A stretch of 64,000 nucleotides of DNA. Source: a bacterium. GTDB lineage: Bacteria > UBA8248. Position 1 is the first letter of the stretch, and every line of letters starts with the position of its first letter. Positions 1-10,475 of the stretch are shown piece by piece. The translations under genes and the position numbers were made by a program. The notes beneath the pieces were generated by a model. It saw nothing but the letters and a program-made list of their open reading frames with translations. It did no database searches and had not been told where the DNA came from. The stretch covers positions 1 to 64,000 of the forward strand of contig JAVEPB010000057.1 in the NCBI GenBank assembly GCA_030922375.1, in the 5' to 3' direction.

Positions 1-140
1 AGGCCACATAGTTCATTAGGATATCGTCCGCCGGCACCTGAGACGAAAGAACCATGGCCTCCGGGCTTCGCTCCGCTTCGCCCTGCGGCCATGGTTCCAG
101 AACTCTAAGAGAAGGTGGTATCACTAACGGGGGCAGGTCA
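1..140. mobile_element. Possible end of an insertion sequence (remnant or edge), with hairpin and terminal motif GGGGGCAGGTCA
   Basis: 11-nt perfect inverted repeat GAACCATGGCC (49-59) / GGCCATGGTTC (87-97), followed by GGGGGCAGGTCA (129-140; reverse complement TGACCTGCCCCC), which resembles IS3-family termini. No transposase visible inside the window here. Confidence 0.3.
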
Positions 141-406
141 GCAATGAAACGGAACTAAAAAGTAGTAGACCCGGATTTCCCATAGGGGGCCATAATTTTC
201 ATGTCATTTACTCCAGCTACGGTTTATAATTCAACTGGTTAATCTTTACTTTCGCCCGCTGGCAGAGGGCACCCGGTGGGTGAAGCCGCAAAAAGACATC
301 TCTAGCTCGATTTCGGCCGACGCTGGAAATTTTTAGTATATTAACTTCATATCGTCTCTCTTTAGTCGGGGACACATTTGAACCTTCATTTGGGGAAAAC
401 CACGTC

Positions 407-1375
407 ATGCACCTAGCCACTAGAGTTCTTGCCCTTTTCCTTCTCGCTTCCTTTCTCCTTGTTCTCCAGTCCTGTAAGGAACCGAGTAATCTGAAAGAGG
501 CGACGTGGTTCAAGGAACAAGCGATTCACTTACAGCAGTCTAGCCGCTTAAAGGAAGCCGAGCCCATCTTTAAACGCTCCCTCGCAATACTGGAAAAAGT
601 CCTCGGGCCCGAGCATTCTGATGTAGCCGAAACCCTCAACCATCTGGCAATGCTCTACCGGTCCCTAGGCCGCTACAAGGAAGCCGAGCAACTATTGCGG
701 CGATCTCTTGCCATTCGGGAGAAAACCTTCGGACCCGGGCATTCCGATGTGGCCGAGAGCCTCAACAATCTAGCGATACTCTACCGGGCCCAGGGCCGCG
801 ATGAGAAAGCCGAACCGCTATTCAATCGTGCGCTGGCCATCGCCAGGAAAAAATTAGGGCCCGGTCGTCCCGGCGAGGTCACCAACCTCAACCACATGGC
901 CGAACTCTACCGTTCCCATGGCCGCTACAAGGAAGCCGAGCAACTCTTCAATCGTGCACTGGCCATCGCCGAGAAAAAATTAGGGCCCATGCATACCGAT
1001 GTGGCCGGCAGCCTCAAAACACTGGGCGATCTCTACCGTACCCAGGGCCGATACAAAGACGCCGAGCCGCTCTATAAACGTGCGCTGGCCATCTTCGAGA
1101 AAAAATTAGGGCCCGTTCATATTAAAGTGGCCAAGAGCCACAGCAAGCTGGCCGAACTCTACCAAGCCCAGGGCCGCGACAATAAAGCCGAGCCACTTTA
1201 CAAACTCGCGTTGGCTTTCTTCGAGAAAAAATTAGGACTAAGACACCCGCTCACCAAGAGGACCCTGAGGAATATGGCCAGACTCTACAATAGGATGGGC
1301 AAGAAAAAGAAGGGGGCGGCGGTGTATTTTAAGCTTGCCAACGAGATCAGGAAAAAGTTGGCCGTGGGGAAATAG
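407..1375 (+). CDS. Lipoprotein with kinesin-light-chain-type TPR repeats
   Basis: Signal peptide with lipobox-like LQSC; repeated 42-aa units such as GPEHSDVAETLNHLAMLYRSLGRYKEAEQLLRRSLAIREK. Confidence 0.85.
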   Translation: MHLATRVLALFLLASFLLVLQSCKEPSNLKEATWFKEQAIHLQQSSRLKEAEPIFKRSLAILEKVLGPEHSDVAETLNHLAMLYRSLGRYKEAEQLLRRSLAIREKTFGPGHSDVAESLNNLAILYRAQGRDEKAEPLFNRALAIARKKLGPGRPGEVTNLNHMAELYRSHGRYKEAEQLFNRALAIAEKKLGPMHTDVAGSLKTLGDLYRTQGRYKDAEPLYKRALAIFEKKLGPVHIKVAKSHSKLAELYQAQGRDNKAEPLYKLALAFFEKKLGLRHPLTKRTLRNMARLYNRMGKKKKGAAVYFKLANEIRKKLAVGK

Positions 1376-1652
1376 GAAAATGAGGGGACATCTCATCCGG
1401 GCTGCGTCTGACTCAAACTAGAAATTTGAAATGTGAAATTCGGGTTTCATTTACCATTCGTGAAATTCAAAGAGTCAATCCCATCCTTAGTTAGAGCATC
1501 CAAATATTTTCGGAAAAATAATAGGGGTTTTGAAAAAAATATTGTAGGGGGATCAAAATATTATAAAAGTAACGCTGACGCGAAAAATTGGGCCGCCAGA
1601 AATAAACAAAGACTCCCTTCGAGCTTTGGAGGAAGGTCCATCAGGAAAGAAC

Positions 1653-2864
1653 TCATTTGGGCCTATACCCGATAAAATAATTCATCCCAAGGCCAGCCGT
1701 TCCCCGAAAGAGCAATCGGGTATTTGCAACATGGTGGCATAGCTTATCCAAGTCGCCCGACTTCGATATATTTATCGTATCCTTGACTTCCTGAAGGAAT
1801 TCCTTCAGCTTATTGGTTAGATTCAATAGCGGATTAATTTTACGCACCACCTCTTCGTAGTTGTCGATAAGTCTTCCGAATTCCTCGTGATTAAACTTTG
1901 TTTCCTTGGAGAAGTCGTTCATGTAGGAAACGATCATGTCCATCTTATTGTGAAACATTCGTAGAGAATTAAGCGATTCAGGGATTTCCTCGCGATCATC
2001 CGCGCCGTGTACCAACCATGCCGCCTCGGAGAGGGCGCCGGCCTCGGGAAAATCCAAAAGATTGAGGGTTGAGCGGTGGTGAGAATCTCCCAGGATAGGA
2101 GGCATTATCGGCGGCCATGACGAATAAAATTCAAGCCCTGCCTCCCGGAACAATTCCAGGACCTCCGGAACCGAAATATTGTCATGCTTGGGATTTACAA
2201 AATTGTCAAATATGATCGCTCTCCGCGTCCGATCGCCATATTTTTCGGCCCTGTCTAAATGTTCGGTAAACAGCTTCTCCGCAACCTCGATAATCTCATC
2301 ATCGCTATCAGCGAAGCAATAAATCAGCATCCGTTTAAGCATCCGCTGAAAAGCCCCCGTGCTGTTCCCGATGCCCAGGACGGCATACCCACCCGGTTTC
2401 AGGAACGATACGAGAAGTCGAAATGCGTATTCCTTGTCAGCAGTGTGATGAATCACCCCATTTGAAAGTACGATGTCGAAGGTTCTCTCACTTTTGAAAT
2501 CGAACAATGAGCTTTCTATAAATTGATGACCTTCCGTATTAGGGGCAAATTTATCAAATATCGCGCGTGTCTCCTCGATCGCGAAATCGTTCATATCGAG
2601 GAGGGTGCAGCGCGCTCCCCAGAGGGCGTAATAGACCGATTTCTCGCCGGTTCCCGAGCCGAACTCCAGCAGGTCGCTTCCGGCGAACATCTTTGGCGGG
2701 AAATTCAATAGATGCCGGAATAGGCGCTCACGTCTCTCCTCCCACTCCAAAAGGTGTTCTTCAGATCTGTCGATGAAGTACTGGGAAGGGTTTTCTTTTT
2801 TATAGGTCTCTAAAACCTTGGCCTCTACGGAGTTTATCTCCGTACGGTTATTGCTTGAATTCAC
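1653..2864 (-). CDS. Class I SAM-dependent methyltransferase
   Basis: LLEFGSGTGEKSVYYALWGARCTLLDM motif I and VLSNGVIHHTADKEYAFRLL. Confidence 0.85.
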   Translation of the reverse strand: MNSSNNRTEINSVEAKVLETYKKENPSQYFIDRSEEHLLEWEERRERLFRHLLNFPPKMFAGSDLLEFGSGTGEKSVYYALWGARCTLLDMNDFAIEETRAIFDKFAPNTEGHQFIESSLFDFKSERTFDIVLSNGVIHHTADKEYAFRLLVSFLKPGGYAVLGIGNSTGAFQRMLKRMLIYCFADSDDEIIEVAEKLFTEHLDRAEKYGDRTRRAIIFDNFVNPKHDNISVPEVLELFREAGLEFYSSWPPIMPPILGDSHHRSTLNLLDFPEAGALSEAAWLVHGADDREEIPESLNSLRMFHNKMDMIVSYMNDFSKETKFNHEEFGRLIDNYEEVVRKINPLLNLTNKLKEFLQEVKDTINISKSGDLDKLCHHVANTRLLFRGTAGLGMNYFIGYRPK

Positions 2865-3108
2865 AATACATTCCCCTTATCACATCCAATAATTTCCATT
2901 TGTTCTTTTGAACTATTATCCTTTGAGCGTGCTTATTATAGTCCAATACAGGTGTTCAAAGCCAAGCAACGATTCCAAACGCTCATTTTGGGTCGGCCTT
3001 CACGGAGCCTCCGTGGGTAGGGGCCTAAAGGCGATATCGCTTCAAATCATTCCATGCCTCACCGGATTTGTCCAAAAACGGCTCATGCCGAAAGGAGCGC
3101 ACCCCTTT

Positions 3109-4068
3109 TTATTTCGACGGCCCGGGATCACGTGTCTTTCCCGATGGACCGAACAGGGAAACCTTTCCCCGGCCGGAATCATCGACGCCGAGTTCGACAA
3201 GGCGCCTTCCGCCGCCGTCCAGGGTCGCGATCTCGCCCTTTCCGCCCAGATTCCCGAGTATAGAAATCGCTCTTTTTTCACTGGAATTGTGCACAAAAAT
3301 TCTGCCCTGTCCTTCGTTTGAGGTGCCTATCTCGACCAGTCCTTTCCCTTTTGGACTACTGGCGGTAATTTCGCCGTAACCGCTTAAATTCACGCTCAGA
3401 GAAGCCGCCTCATTATTATAGTAATTATAAATGGAGACCTTCCCCTGGCCATTGTTGGCGGTGTGCAAAAAGACCGATTTTCTCCCGTTCGAGTTATGAG
3501 TGGTAACTCCGCCGCTGTCGTCCGATCGAATCGTCAGGGAGACCGCTCTGTTCCCATTTTGGTTATATGTATTTATCACTCCCCCGCCTTTTATGGTGGA
3601 GCCCACTCCGATCATCACCTTTCCCTTGGAATTATAGGTGATGAAGCTGCCATGGCCGCCCGGCGCGGTGCCCAGTTGGACCACCCTCTTTCCCTTGGCG
3701 TTGTAAGCGGAATATACGCCTTCGCCATTATTGGACGAGCCCAGCTTGACCACTTTTTTGCCACCCGAATTGAACGTGGTTATTACACCGGCGCCTTTCG
3801 AGGTGACGCCCAGGGTGGTCGTTTTTCTCCCGGTTCTGCCATAGGTGGCGATTCTCCCTTGCCCCTGGGCGGCTCCCATCCTCGCAAGAATCCGGCCATT
3901 TTCGCCGATAACCAGCAATTCCTTTGCTTGTAACCGATCATATACCCGGGCCGGGAGGAGCTGAAATATAACGAACACCAAAACGGCCCATATCCCGACT
4001 CCGGCGAATCCCGTCTTGAGGTGCCGGTTTGCGCGCTCCAGACGCGACAGCCTTTCCTCGATATCCAT
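3109..4068 (-). CDS. Membrane-anchored protein with short beta-type repeats (unknown function)
   Basis: N-terminal coiled segment plus one TM (VGIWAVLVFVIFQLL), then about nine ~25-aa repeats of the form GxGxxxTYNxxGKxxxxLG. Confidence 0.75.
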   Translation of the reverse strand: MDIEERLSRLERANRHLKTGFAGVGIWAVLVFVIFQLLPARVYDRLQAKELLVIGENGRILARMGAAQGQGRIATYGRTGRKTTTLGVTSKGAGVITTFNSGGKKVVKLGSSNNGEGVYSAYNAKGKRVVQLGTAPGGHGSFITYNSKGKVMIGVGSTIKGGGVINTYNQNGNRAVSLTIRSDDSGGVTTHNSNGRKSVFLHTANNGQGKVSIYNYYNNEAASLSVNLSGYGEITASSPKGKGLVEIGTSNEGQGRIFVHNSSEKRAISILGNLGGKGEIATLDGGGRRLVELGVDDSGRGKVSLFGPSGKTRDPGPSK

Positions 4069-4156
4069 GGTTTACTCCTGTCTCTTTGAACCGATGGCGA
4101 TGAAAAAAATCCCCAGATCATTTCAAGCCGGACGGCCGAAGGCCGCGCCCCGGCGC

Positions 4157-5254
4157 TCAGACCGTCCTGCCCCTTCCCTCGACGGGAAGCTCGTCCACCA
4201 CTTCGCCGTTTTCTGTCATGTACAGCTTATCGTGAAGATTCACGGAGGAGCAGACATGATTGGGGATAATCTCGATTTTCTCCCCGATTTTCGGAAGAGG
4301 CCCCTCGCCCTGTGGAACTAGGACACCGTGTTCCTCGCTCATCCGGTCCAGCCGAAGATGCGGATGGCCGACCACCACTCCGAAGCCGGGCGGAGTGAAC
4401 TGGCTTGCGATCCGATCGCTGCTCAATGATTTCACGCCTGCGTCAACGACAAGGCGATCACGGTGGCGAGATACCACCGTCGCCAAGATTGTATAGGCGC
4501 AGTCCTCGTAGCCGGCGGCTCCCATCGACACCATGCTCACGTCGTAGAAAACAAAAGTGCCCGGGCGAAGCTCCGTAACGCCCGGCGCTCCGCCGAAGCG
4601 GGCAAGAGGGGTGCTCCCGACGGTGACCTCCTCGACCTCGAATCCGCTTTCCCTGAGGAGGCGAGCCGATTCGAGACAGGCGCCGCTCTCCTGGCGGGCC
4701 ATATCGGGAAGATCGTCCAGGCTTTTCACGCCTCGGTCCATCCCCCCGTGGGTGAGGACTCCGGCGAATCGGATTCCGGGCATATCGGCGATGCGGCGAA
4801 CAAGGTCGACCACCTCTTCTCCCGGGGGGAGCCCCATCCGCCTCAAGCCCGAATCGACCTCCACGAGCAGGCGAACGCTCTGGCCCCTCGCACTCGCCGC
4901 GGCCGAGAGGCCCTCGGCCACCTCGAAGGAATCCGTCGTGCAGGCCATCCGGACTCGCTCGTTCAAATTGAGATACCGCCTGAGCTTTTCCTCCCCGACC
5001 ACGGGATAGGCGAGCAATATGTCGTCAATGCCCCCGGCGGCCATGACCTCGGCCTCGCCGAGTTTAGCCGCGGTAACCCCCCCGGCGCCGAGTTCGATGG
5101 CGCGCCTGGCGATTGCCGGCGATTTATGCGTCTTGATATGAGGACGCAGCCGTACCCCCGCCTTCCGCGCCACACCGGCCATACGCCGGATATTTTCTTC
5201 CATTCGGCCTCGATCCACCAAAGGGGCCGGGGTTTCAACCTCCCATTTGTTCAT
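4157..5254 (-). CDS. Alanine-racemase-fold PLP enzyme, D-threonine aldolase / D-serine deaminase family
   Basis: N-terminal RLRPHIKTHKSPAIARRAIELGAGGVTAAKLGEAEVM; C-terminal PNHVCSSVNLHDK metal-site-like motif. Confidence 0.85.
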   Translation of the reverse strand: MNKWEVETPAPLVDRGRMEENIRRMAGVARKAGVRLRPHIKTHKSPAIARRAIELGAGGVTAAKLGEAEVMAAGGIDDILLAYPVVGEEKLRRYLNLNERVRMACTTDSFEVAEGLSAAASARGQSVRLLVEVDSGLRRMGLPPGEEVVDLVRRIADMPGIRFAGVLTHGGMDRGVKSLDDLPDMARQESGACLESARLLRESGFEVEEVTVGSTPLARFGGAPGVTELRPGTFVFYDVSMVSMGAAGYEDCAYTILATVVSRHRDRLVVDAGVKSLSSDRIASQFTPPGFGVVVGHPHLRLDRMSEEHGVLVPQGEGPLPKIGEKIEIIPNHVCSSVNLHDKLYMTENGEVVDELPVEGRGRTV

Positions 5255-5518
5255 GAACCATCCTCATCGACAGTTGGAGAAACAGATTAACACCCGGAGA
5301 GTTGGGAATTTACAACGAAGAAAAAAAATCGAATTTGCCGAACCGCAAGGACTACTCAGCCGCCGAATGCTTCATTCGGGCGAAACGGCCTGGCAAAGGG
5401 GACTTGCTTTTTGGCCCACAAGTCCCCGGACACCTCGGAAACTTTCGCGACTTTCCAATAGGCCGGATTATGGTAATTGCCGAATTATCGTCATTAAAAA
5501 AACCCCTACCCTTCTGCC

Positions 5519-7444
5519 CTATTTCGGAATATGAACGGATTTAAGTTCGGTGAACTTCGACTTGCTCCCCGCCTTCGCCGCGCACACCAGTGAAAATCCC
5601 CGAATTTTTTCAAATTCCTCCGGTTCGAATACCAGATAGCTTCCGGAGTCTTTGGCCACTTTCCCGCCGATGGCGATAATTTTTCCCCCGGGCAAAGAAT
5701 CCAGGGCCCCGGCCTCGGACTGTTTAGTCATCCTGAAAATCGACATCCCCTTTCTAAAATCGTCAACCGATACGTTGACGCCCGCCGCCTGCCCCTCCTC
5801 TTTCGAAAGGGATACATAGGACCCCGGGAATGCGTTCACAAAATACGGCGATGTCCCCTCCGGGCAGGAAATTTCACCGTCGGGATGCTCGTAGCTGAAA
5901 ATATTTTTTGTCAGCAGTGGACCAACGACGCAAAAAACGGCTAAACCCCATCCAAACCACCGCAAAAAGGCACCATTTCCTGCCGGGAGATGACTCTGGA
6001 CTTCTCCACGATTTACGATGCCACCGAGAGGAACGGCGGGAACCACCGCGAGCAGCGGAATCGTCACCGCGTAAATCCGCATATCGTCGGCATCCCAGGG
6101 AGGGATGAAGGGAACCGATACGATAATCCCCAGACCAACCCAGATGATCATCGAGCAATACGGATCTTTTCGCCTGAAAATGCACCATAGCGCACCGAGC
6201 ACGAATAAAATATTGACGAGCAGATAATATATTTTTTGAAAAGCGAGATTCACAACGCCATACGGCCACCGCGAAAACAATTTCCAAATCCCCGCGTAGC
6301 CCACCTTCTCAAACTCGTTCCTGATCCGGATCTGTTCGGGATAAAAAGGAATCACATAGGAGAAAAACCGGCTCCGCACCCAGGCACGAACCGAGCCCTT
6401 TACCAATTTCGCCGGGTCGGATTTTATCGACTCCACGGCGAGGCGGTAAACCTCCCAGTTCCGGTCGATAGTGTTCAGCTTTAAAATTTCGGGATGATCC
6501 CTATAGACTTTTGCCCAATTCCCGTCGTTCAACGTTCCGTAGAGCGTATAGGAATAATTCGAGAACGCAGGCTCCGATTTGGGCACAAGTGTTTTGACGA
6601 GCAGGAAATTACACGCGAACCCGATAACCACCGCCGCGACTCCCGCCGAGAGCGCTTTGAAGCGGGTCAGGGACGGCATTGTGCCGAAACGATACATCCC
6701 CCACATCACCAGCGCCGGCAATACGAAAAAAGCGCCCGCGCGCGCATTCAGCGCGAGAGTGAGGAAAAAAAGACCGGAGAGAAATACCGGCAATCGATTT
6801 TCGCGGACGGAATTCCAAATTATCGCAAAACCGACGGCTCCCATAGGGAATCCCAGGTTCTCCGTCAGGGTCGAGCCGGCAAAGCGCCTGTAGAACTGGA
6901 ATAACAGGATAAACACGAGCATGCCGGCAAGCCATCCATGGCTGCGGCGCACTTCGCGGGCCGCGAAAAAACAGGCCACCGCACTGACGAAAACCATGAC
7001 ACCGAGCGAAACCTGAAGATTCCCGGAAGCCAACCCTAAAATCGTAGCCAAATAACCCGGAAACAGGGGTCTGCCGTTGGTTGATCCAAACCGCTCCCCG
7101 TGAATCAACTGGACCGCCGACTGGAAGTATTGGTTCGCATCGCCGAACGGCAACAGCCCTCCAATATTATTCAGTTCGCTCACTCCGCCCCGCAAAAAGC
7201 CCGATAGAATGACGGCGAAGACGGATAAACTGAGGCCGATAATCACGATCTCCGGCGCACGGCCGGGCGACTTCCGCGAAAAATAAAAAGCCACAAAAGA
7301 GAGAGCAAATACCGGCAAAAATTGATACCGGACGCCCAGCCCAAAATCCCCGGGGAGATTCAGCATCAAGATTGCCGGAAACAGCAAAAACGCCGCCAGG
7401 ACTCCGAGGGCAAATCCTCCGTGGCTCTCGAATATTTCTTTCAT
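5519..7444 (-). CDS. Polytopic membrane protein, GT39/ArnT-like glycosyltransferase
   Basis: Multiple hydrophobic TM segments, luminal GDANQYFQSAVQLIHGERFGSTNGRPLFPGYLA region typical of GT-C enzymes. Confidence 0.6.
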   Translation of the reverse strand: MKEIFESHGGFALGVLAAFLLFPAILMLNLPGDFGLGVRYQFLPVFALSFVAFYFSRKSPGRAPEIVIIGLSLSVFAVILSGFLRGGVSELNNIGGLLPFGDANQYFQSAVQLIHGERFGSTNGRPLFPGYLATILGLASGNLQVSLGVMVFVSAVACFFAAREVRRSHGWLAGMLVFILLFQFYRRFAGSTLTENLGFPMGAVGFAIIWNSVRENRLPVFLSGLFFLTLALNARAGAFFVLPALVMWGMYRFGTMPSLTRFKALSAGVAAVVIGFACNFLLVKTLVPKSEPAFSNYSYTLYGTLNDGNWAKVYRDHPEILKLNTIDRNWEVYRLAVESIKSDPAKLVKGSVRAWVRSRFFSYVIPFYPEQIRIRNEFEKVGYAGIWKLFSRWPYGVVNLAFQKIYYLLVNILFVLGALWCIFRRKDPYCSMIIWVGLGIIVSVPFIPPWDADDMRIYAVTIPLLAVVPAVPLGGIVNRGEVQSHLPAGNGAFLRWFGWGLAVFCVVGPLLTKNIFSYEHPDGEISCPEGTSPYFVNAFPGSYVSLSKEEGQAAGVNVSVDDFRKGMSIFRMTKQSEAGALDSLPGGKIIAIGGKVAKDSGSYLVFEPEEFEKIRGFSLVCAAKAGSKSKFTELKSVHIPK

Positions 7445-7528
7445 ATCCTTTTCACTCTCCGGCTCCAGTGGTAAAAAGGGAGATACGATTATTATAAAAA
7501 CATTTCAATTTGTTATAACTGACAATAT

Positions 7529-9139
7529 TTATCCTTCCCGTATATTAGTAGATGCCTCCATACCTTCTCTCAAATTTTTTCGCCATTTTTTTCGCATAAC
7601 AAATCTATCAGCAAACCACCTCATAAACCGAGTTTCCTCAACACCTGTCGTGAAATATGTCACAAAACTTCTCAACACGCGCCAGGGGCGCAAACAAAAT
7701 GAAATAATATAGAAATTAGAAAACATCCAGACCATCCACCAGTACAGGGATCGATCACTAACAGCATCGCAATAAGAAGTTGACTTGTCGGTGTAAAAAT
7801 CAAGCGGTGACAGGAAGTAGTGATCGTCGAGTGTAATTTTTCTTTTTTTCAGAAGGGTCTGAAAATGAACTGAACCTGGGTAAGGGACAAATTTACTGAT
7901 TGTAATATCATGAATGCCAACTACGGCCAGCTTTCGAACCAACCGAATCGTTTCTTTCAGGCTATTTGGGGTATCTTCAGGAAACCCGATGACGATATAA
8001 CAGGCAAGGGTCATCTGCTTTTTTAAACAGAATCGAATAGCATCAAACATTTTGCCAATATCTATTTGTTTTTTTATCAATGCCCGGACTTCTTCCGACC
8101 CGCTTTCAGGAGCAAAAGCGAAATTTCGCAGCCCCGATTCATACAGAAGATCTCCCACCTCTTCATCAAACCCTTCAGAACGTGTCCCCGACGGGAGCTG
8201 ATAAACAATATCTAGATTGCGTTGAATTAACTCTCTGGCAAAAGATTTAACAGTTTTTTTGTTGATGACAAACGTGAGATCCATAAAGGTAAAACCTTTC
8301 AAATCATATTTTTTTCGGAAATATTCCATCTCATCAACCAACTTGGACGGTTCCCTATGAATCCATCTCGTTGTCCACATATTCGGTGAACTGCAGAAAG
8401 TACACTTGTAGGGGCAACCACGCGTTCCTAGGATCGGAATGGCACGACCGAGATGAATTCCCGTCACTTGTCGGGCGCTGACATATTTTTCGATGGGGAA
8501 CGATTCCCAATCAGGCCACGGAAAGTCATCGATATTCCGTGTCCTGGGGGAGAGTTCGTAGTTGCGGTATTCGTCTCCTACCAGACAAGCGATGCCAGAA
8601 ATGTTATCGAAGATATTAACGCTTTTGGGCTCATCGACCATCTGCAATAAACCGTTTTCTTTTTTCCTGCTATTTCGATTTCGATATGCCTCTATCACCT
8701 TTAAAAAGGTCTCTTCTCCTTCCCCCAGGACACAAACATCTATCGGGCTGGATTTGAGCACCAGTTCAGGAAGAGCGGTGGCGTGTTCACCACCCAACAC
8801 AATTAAAGAATCAGAGAATCTGGAACGAATCGCTTTAGCCAACTCCCTGATGATTGGCCAGTAGTTGCTAAATAGACACGTAATTCCAATAATATCACTT
8901 TCTCGGGGAATCCTGTCCACAATTTCGTCAATGGCTAAACCCTGAAGATATATATCGGGACGCATTTCAAATGGTGTGATTTTCTCCAGCGCCTCTCCAC
9001 AACCGTCAATTACGGAATATTCAAGATCATGTTCTTTAAGAGTGGCTGCAATATAAGCAAGACCAATTGGAGGGGATGGAGTTTGAATCTGGATCCCCTT
9101 CATCACCTTCATTCCAGGATGATTAATGAGTGTAATCAA
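7529..9139 (-). CDS. B12-binding-domain radical SAM protein
   Basis: N-terminal cobalamin-binding-like domain (PPIGLAYIAATLKEH...VLGGEHATALPE) and CxxxCxxC in GTRGCPYKCTFCSSP. Confidence 0.9.
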   Translation of the reverse strand: MITLINHPGMKVMKGIQIQTPSPPIGLAYIAATLKEHDLEYSVIDGCGEALEKITPFEMRPDIYLQGLAIDEIVDRIPRESDIIGITCLFSNYWPIIRELAKAIRSRFSDSLIVLGGEHATALPELVLKSSPIDVCVLGEGEETFLKVIEAYRNRNSRKKENGLLQMVDEPKSVNIFDNISGIACLVGDEYRNYELSPRTRNIDDFPWPDWESFPIEKYVSARQVTGIHLGRAIPILGTRGCPYKCTFCSSPNMWTTRWIHREPSKLVDEMEYFRKKYDLKGFTFMDLTFVINKKTVKSFARELIQRNLDIVYQLPSGTRSEGFDEEVGDLLYESGLRNFAFAPESGSEEVRALIKKQIDIGKMFDAIRFCLKKQMTLACYIVIGFPEDTPNSLKETIRLVRKLAVVGIHDITISKFVPYPGSVHFQTLLKKRKITLDDHYFLSPLDFYTDKSTSYCDAVSDRSLYWWMVWMFSNFYIISFCLRPWRVLRSFVTYFTTGVEETRFMRWFADRFVMRKKWRKNLREGMEASTNIREG

Positions 9140-9600
9140 TTGAGTCCTCGCGCATCAAATATTTTTACCACGAATTTAACCGCTACAAAGTGTCCGACAA
9201 AGCCATAAGGCGGAACAATCGTTAAGAATAAATTTTAGACCTTCAATTCATCTGATGAAAGATCAATTTCATATCCTTGACTCGAATTAATCCTAGTTAC
9301 GAAAGATGATACTTGTCAAATATAAATACCCTGAAATTATTCAGCGACCCTCTCTGTTTAGCAATTTCCGACCTTAGTAACCTTTTGGACGGCGCTTCCC
9401 GTCGAGAACTCCATAAAATCTGCAAGAAATGTGATATTTTCAAAAATCCCTTCTGATTCGCTACAATCCGGATAAATTTGTTGAAGTTAATTTTGCTCTA
9501 AATATTTTCACGTAAATATTCGGGTATTCTCCACCTCGAAATAACGCGATGGAATATTACGGAAATTCACAACCGGTGGATGGGGGGTGGACAGACAAAC

Positions 9601-10107
9601 TCATTTCTTCTTGTGCTTCTTCAGCCATTCTTTTGTGTATCTTTGCGCTCTTTTAATAATTTTTCCGGCCATAAGCTTTCTAACGAAATCCCTACTTCGA
9701 ATGGCCGATGTTTTTCCGTGTATCACCGCGAGATCAAACCACATATGCGCAAACATATGATCTAGAGGAACACCACGGCCAACCATATACATTTTCCCCA
9801 GATCATTCTGCGCTTCCGGGTTTCCATGCTCCGCGGCTTTTCGGATCCACATCGCTGCTTCCGCGAAATCCTGAGGAACGCCCTCTCCCTTAAAATACAT
9901 CTTGCCCAGCATGTACTGCGCCTCTACGTTTTCCCCCTGCCCCGCAAGCGGCTCCCACTCTTTCAGCGCCGTTTCATAGTCTTTTTTTTCGTATGCCTCC
10001 ATTCCCTCATCGTACCCACCCCACGCACTCAGGAACGGACCAATCGCGGCCACGATAGAAATCCCAATGACAAAACATATCTTTCGGAACCGGGGAAGGT
10101 TCACCAT
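9601..10107 (-). CDS. Sel1-repeat protein
   Basis: AQYMLGKMYFKGEGVPQDFAEAAMWIRKAAEHGNPEAQNDLGKMYMVGRGVPLD repeats; signal peptide. Confidence 0.85.
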   Translation of the reverse strand: MVNLPRFRKICFVIGISIVAAIGPFLSAWGGYDEGMEAYEKKDYETALKEWEPLAGQGENVEAQYMLGKMYFKGEGVPQDFAEAAMWIRKAAEHGNPEAQNDLGKMYMVGRGVPLDHMFAHMWFDLAVIHGKTSAIRSRDFVRKLMAGKIIKRAQRYTKEWLKKHKKK

Positions 10108-10475
10108 GGAATTACCCTTTAACCGGAATTTTCAGAGACCTGCCTGCACATCAATAATTTACCAATAAAACAATTCGATTGAAATGCGAAAAATCCATGG
10201 GACGACTCCTGAAATTCACCCCTGCTTGGAGGATAACCGGAGCGATTCCCCTGCGTTCCACTATTATTCTCACTTGCCTAATCACCGGCCGGGGAAAAAC
10301 CTCAGGGCACAAAAGAGGGGGGCTTCGTTCATATCTCTAATCATTATACTTCATACAAATATCTAATCCGCTTCGGTATTTCCGGCAACACTTACGGGGC
10401 GGGCAGCCAACCACGTTTTCTCCCAGATATACGGTTAAAGACTTAAAATATACATCAAAGGGATGATCGCATACG

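Noticed and set aside
1433-1675. 80-aa plus-strand ORF after the TPR gene
   Set aside because: Overlaps the methyltransferase 3' end, no recognisable domain; may be real but not supportable from sequence alone.
4463-5290. 275-aa plus-strand ORF
   Set aside because: Antisense shadow of the well-supported PLP enzyme at 4157-5254; no domain-like sequence, typical of GC-rich coding DNA.
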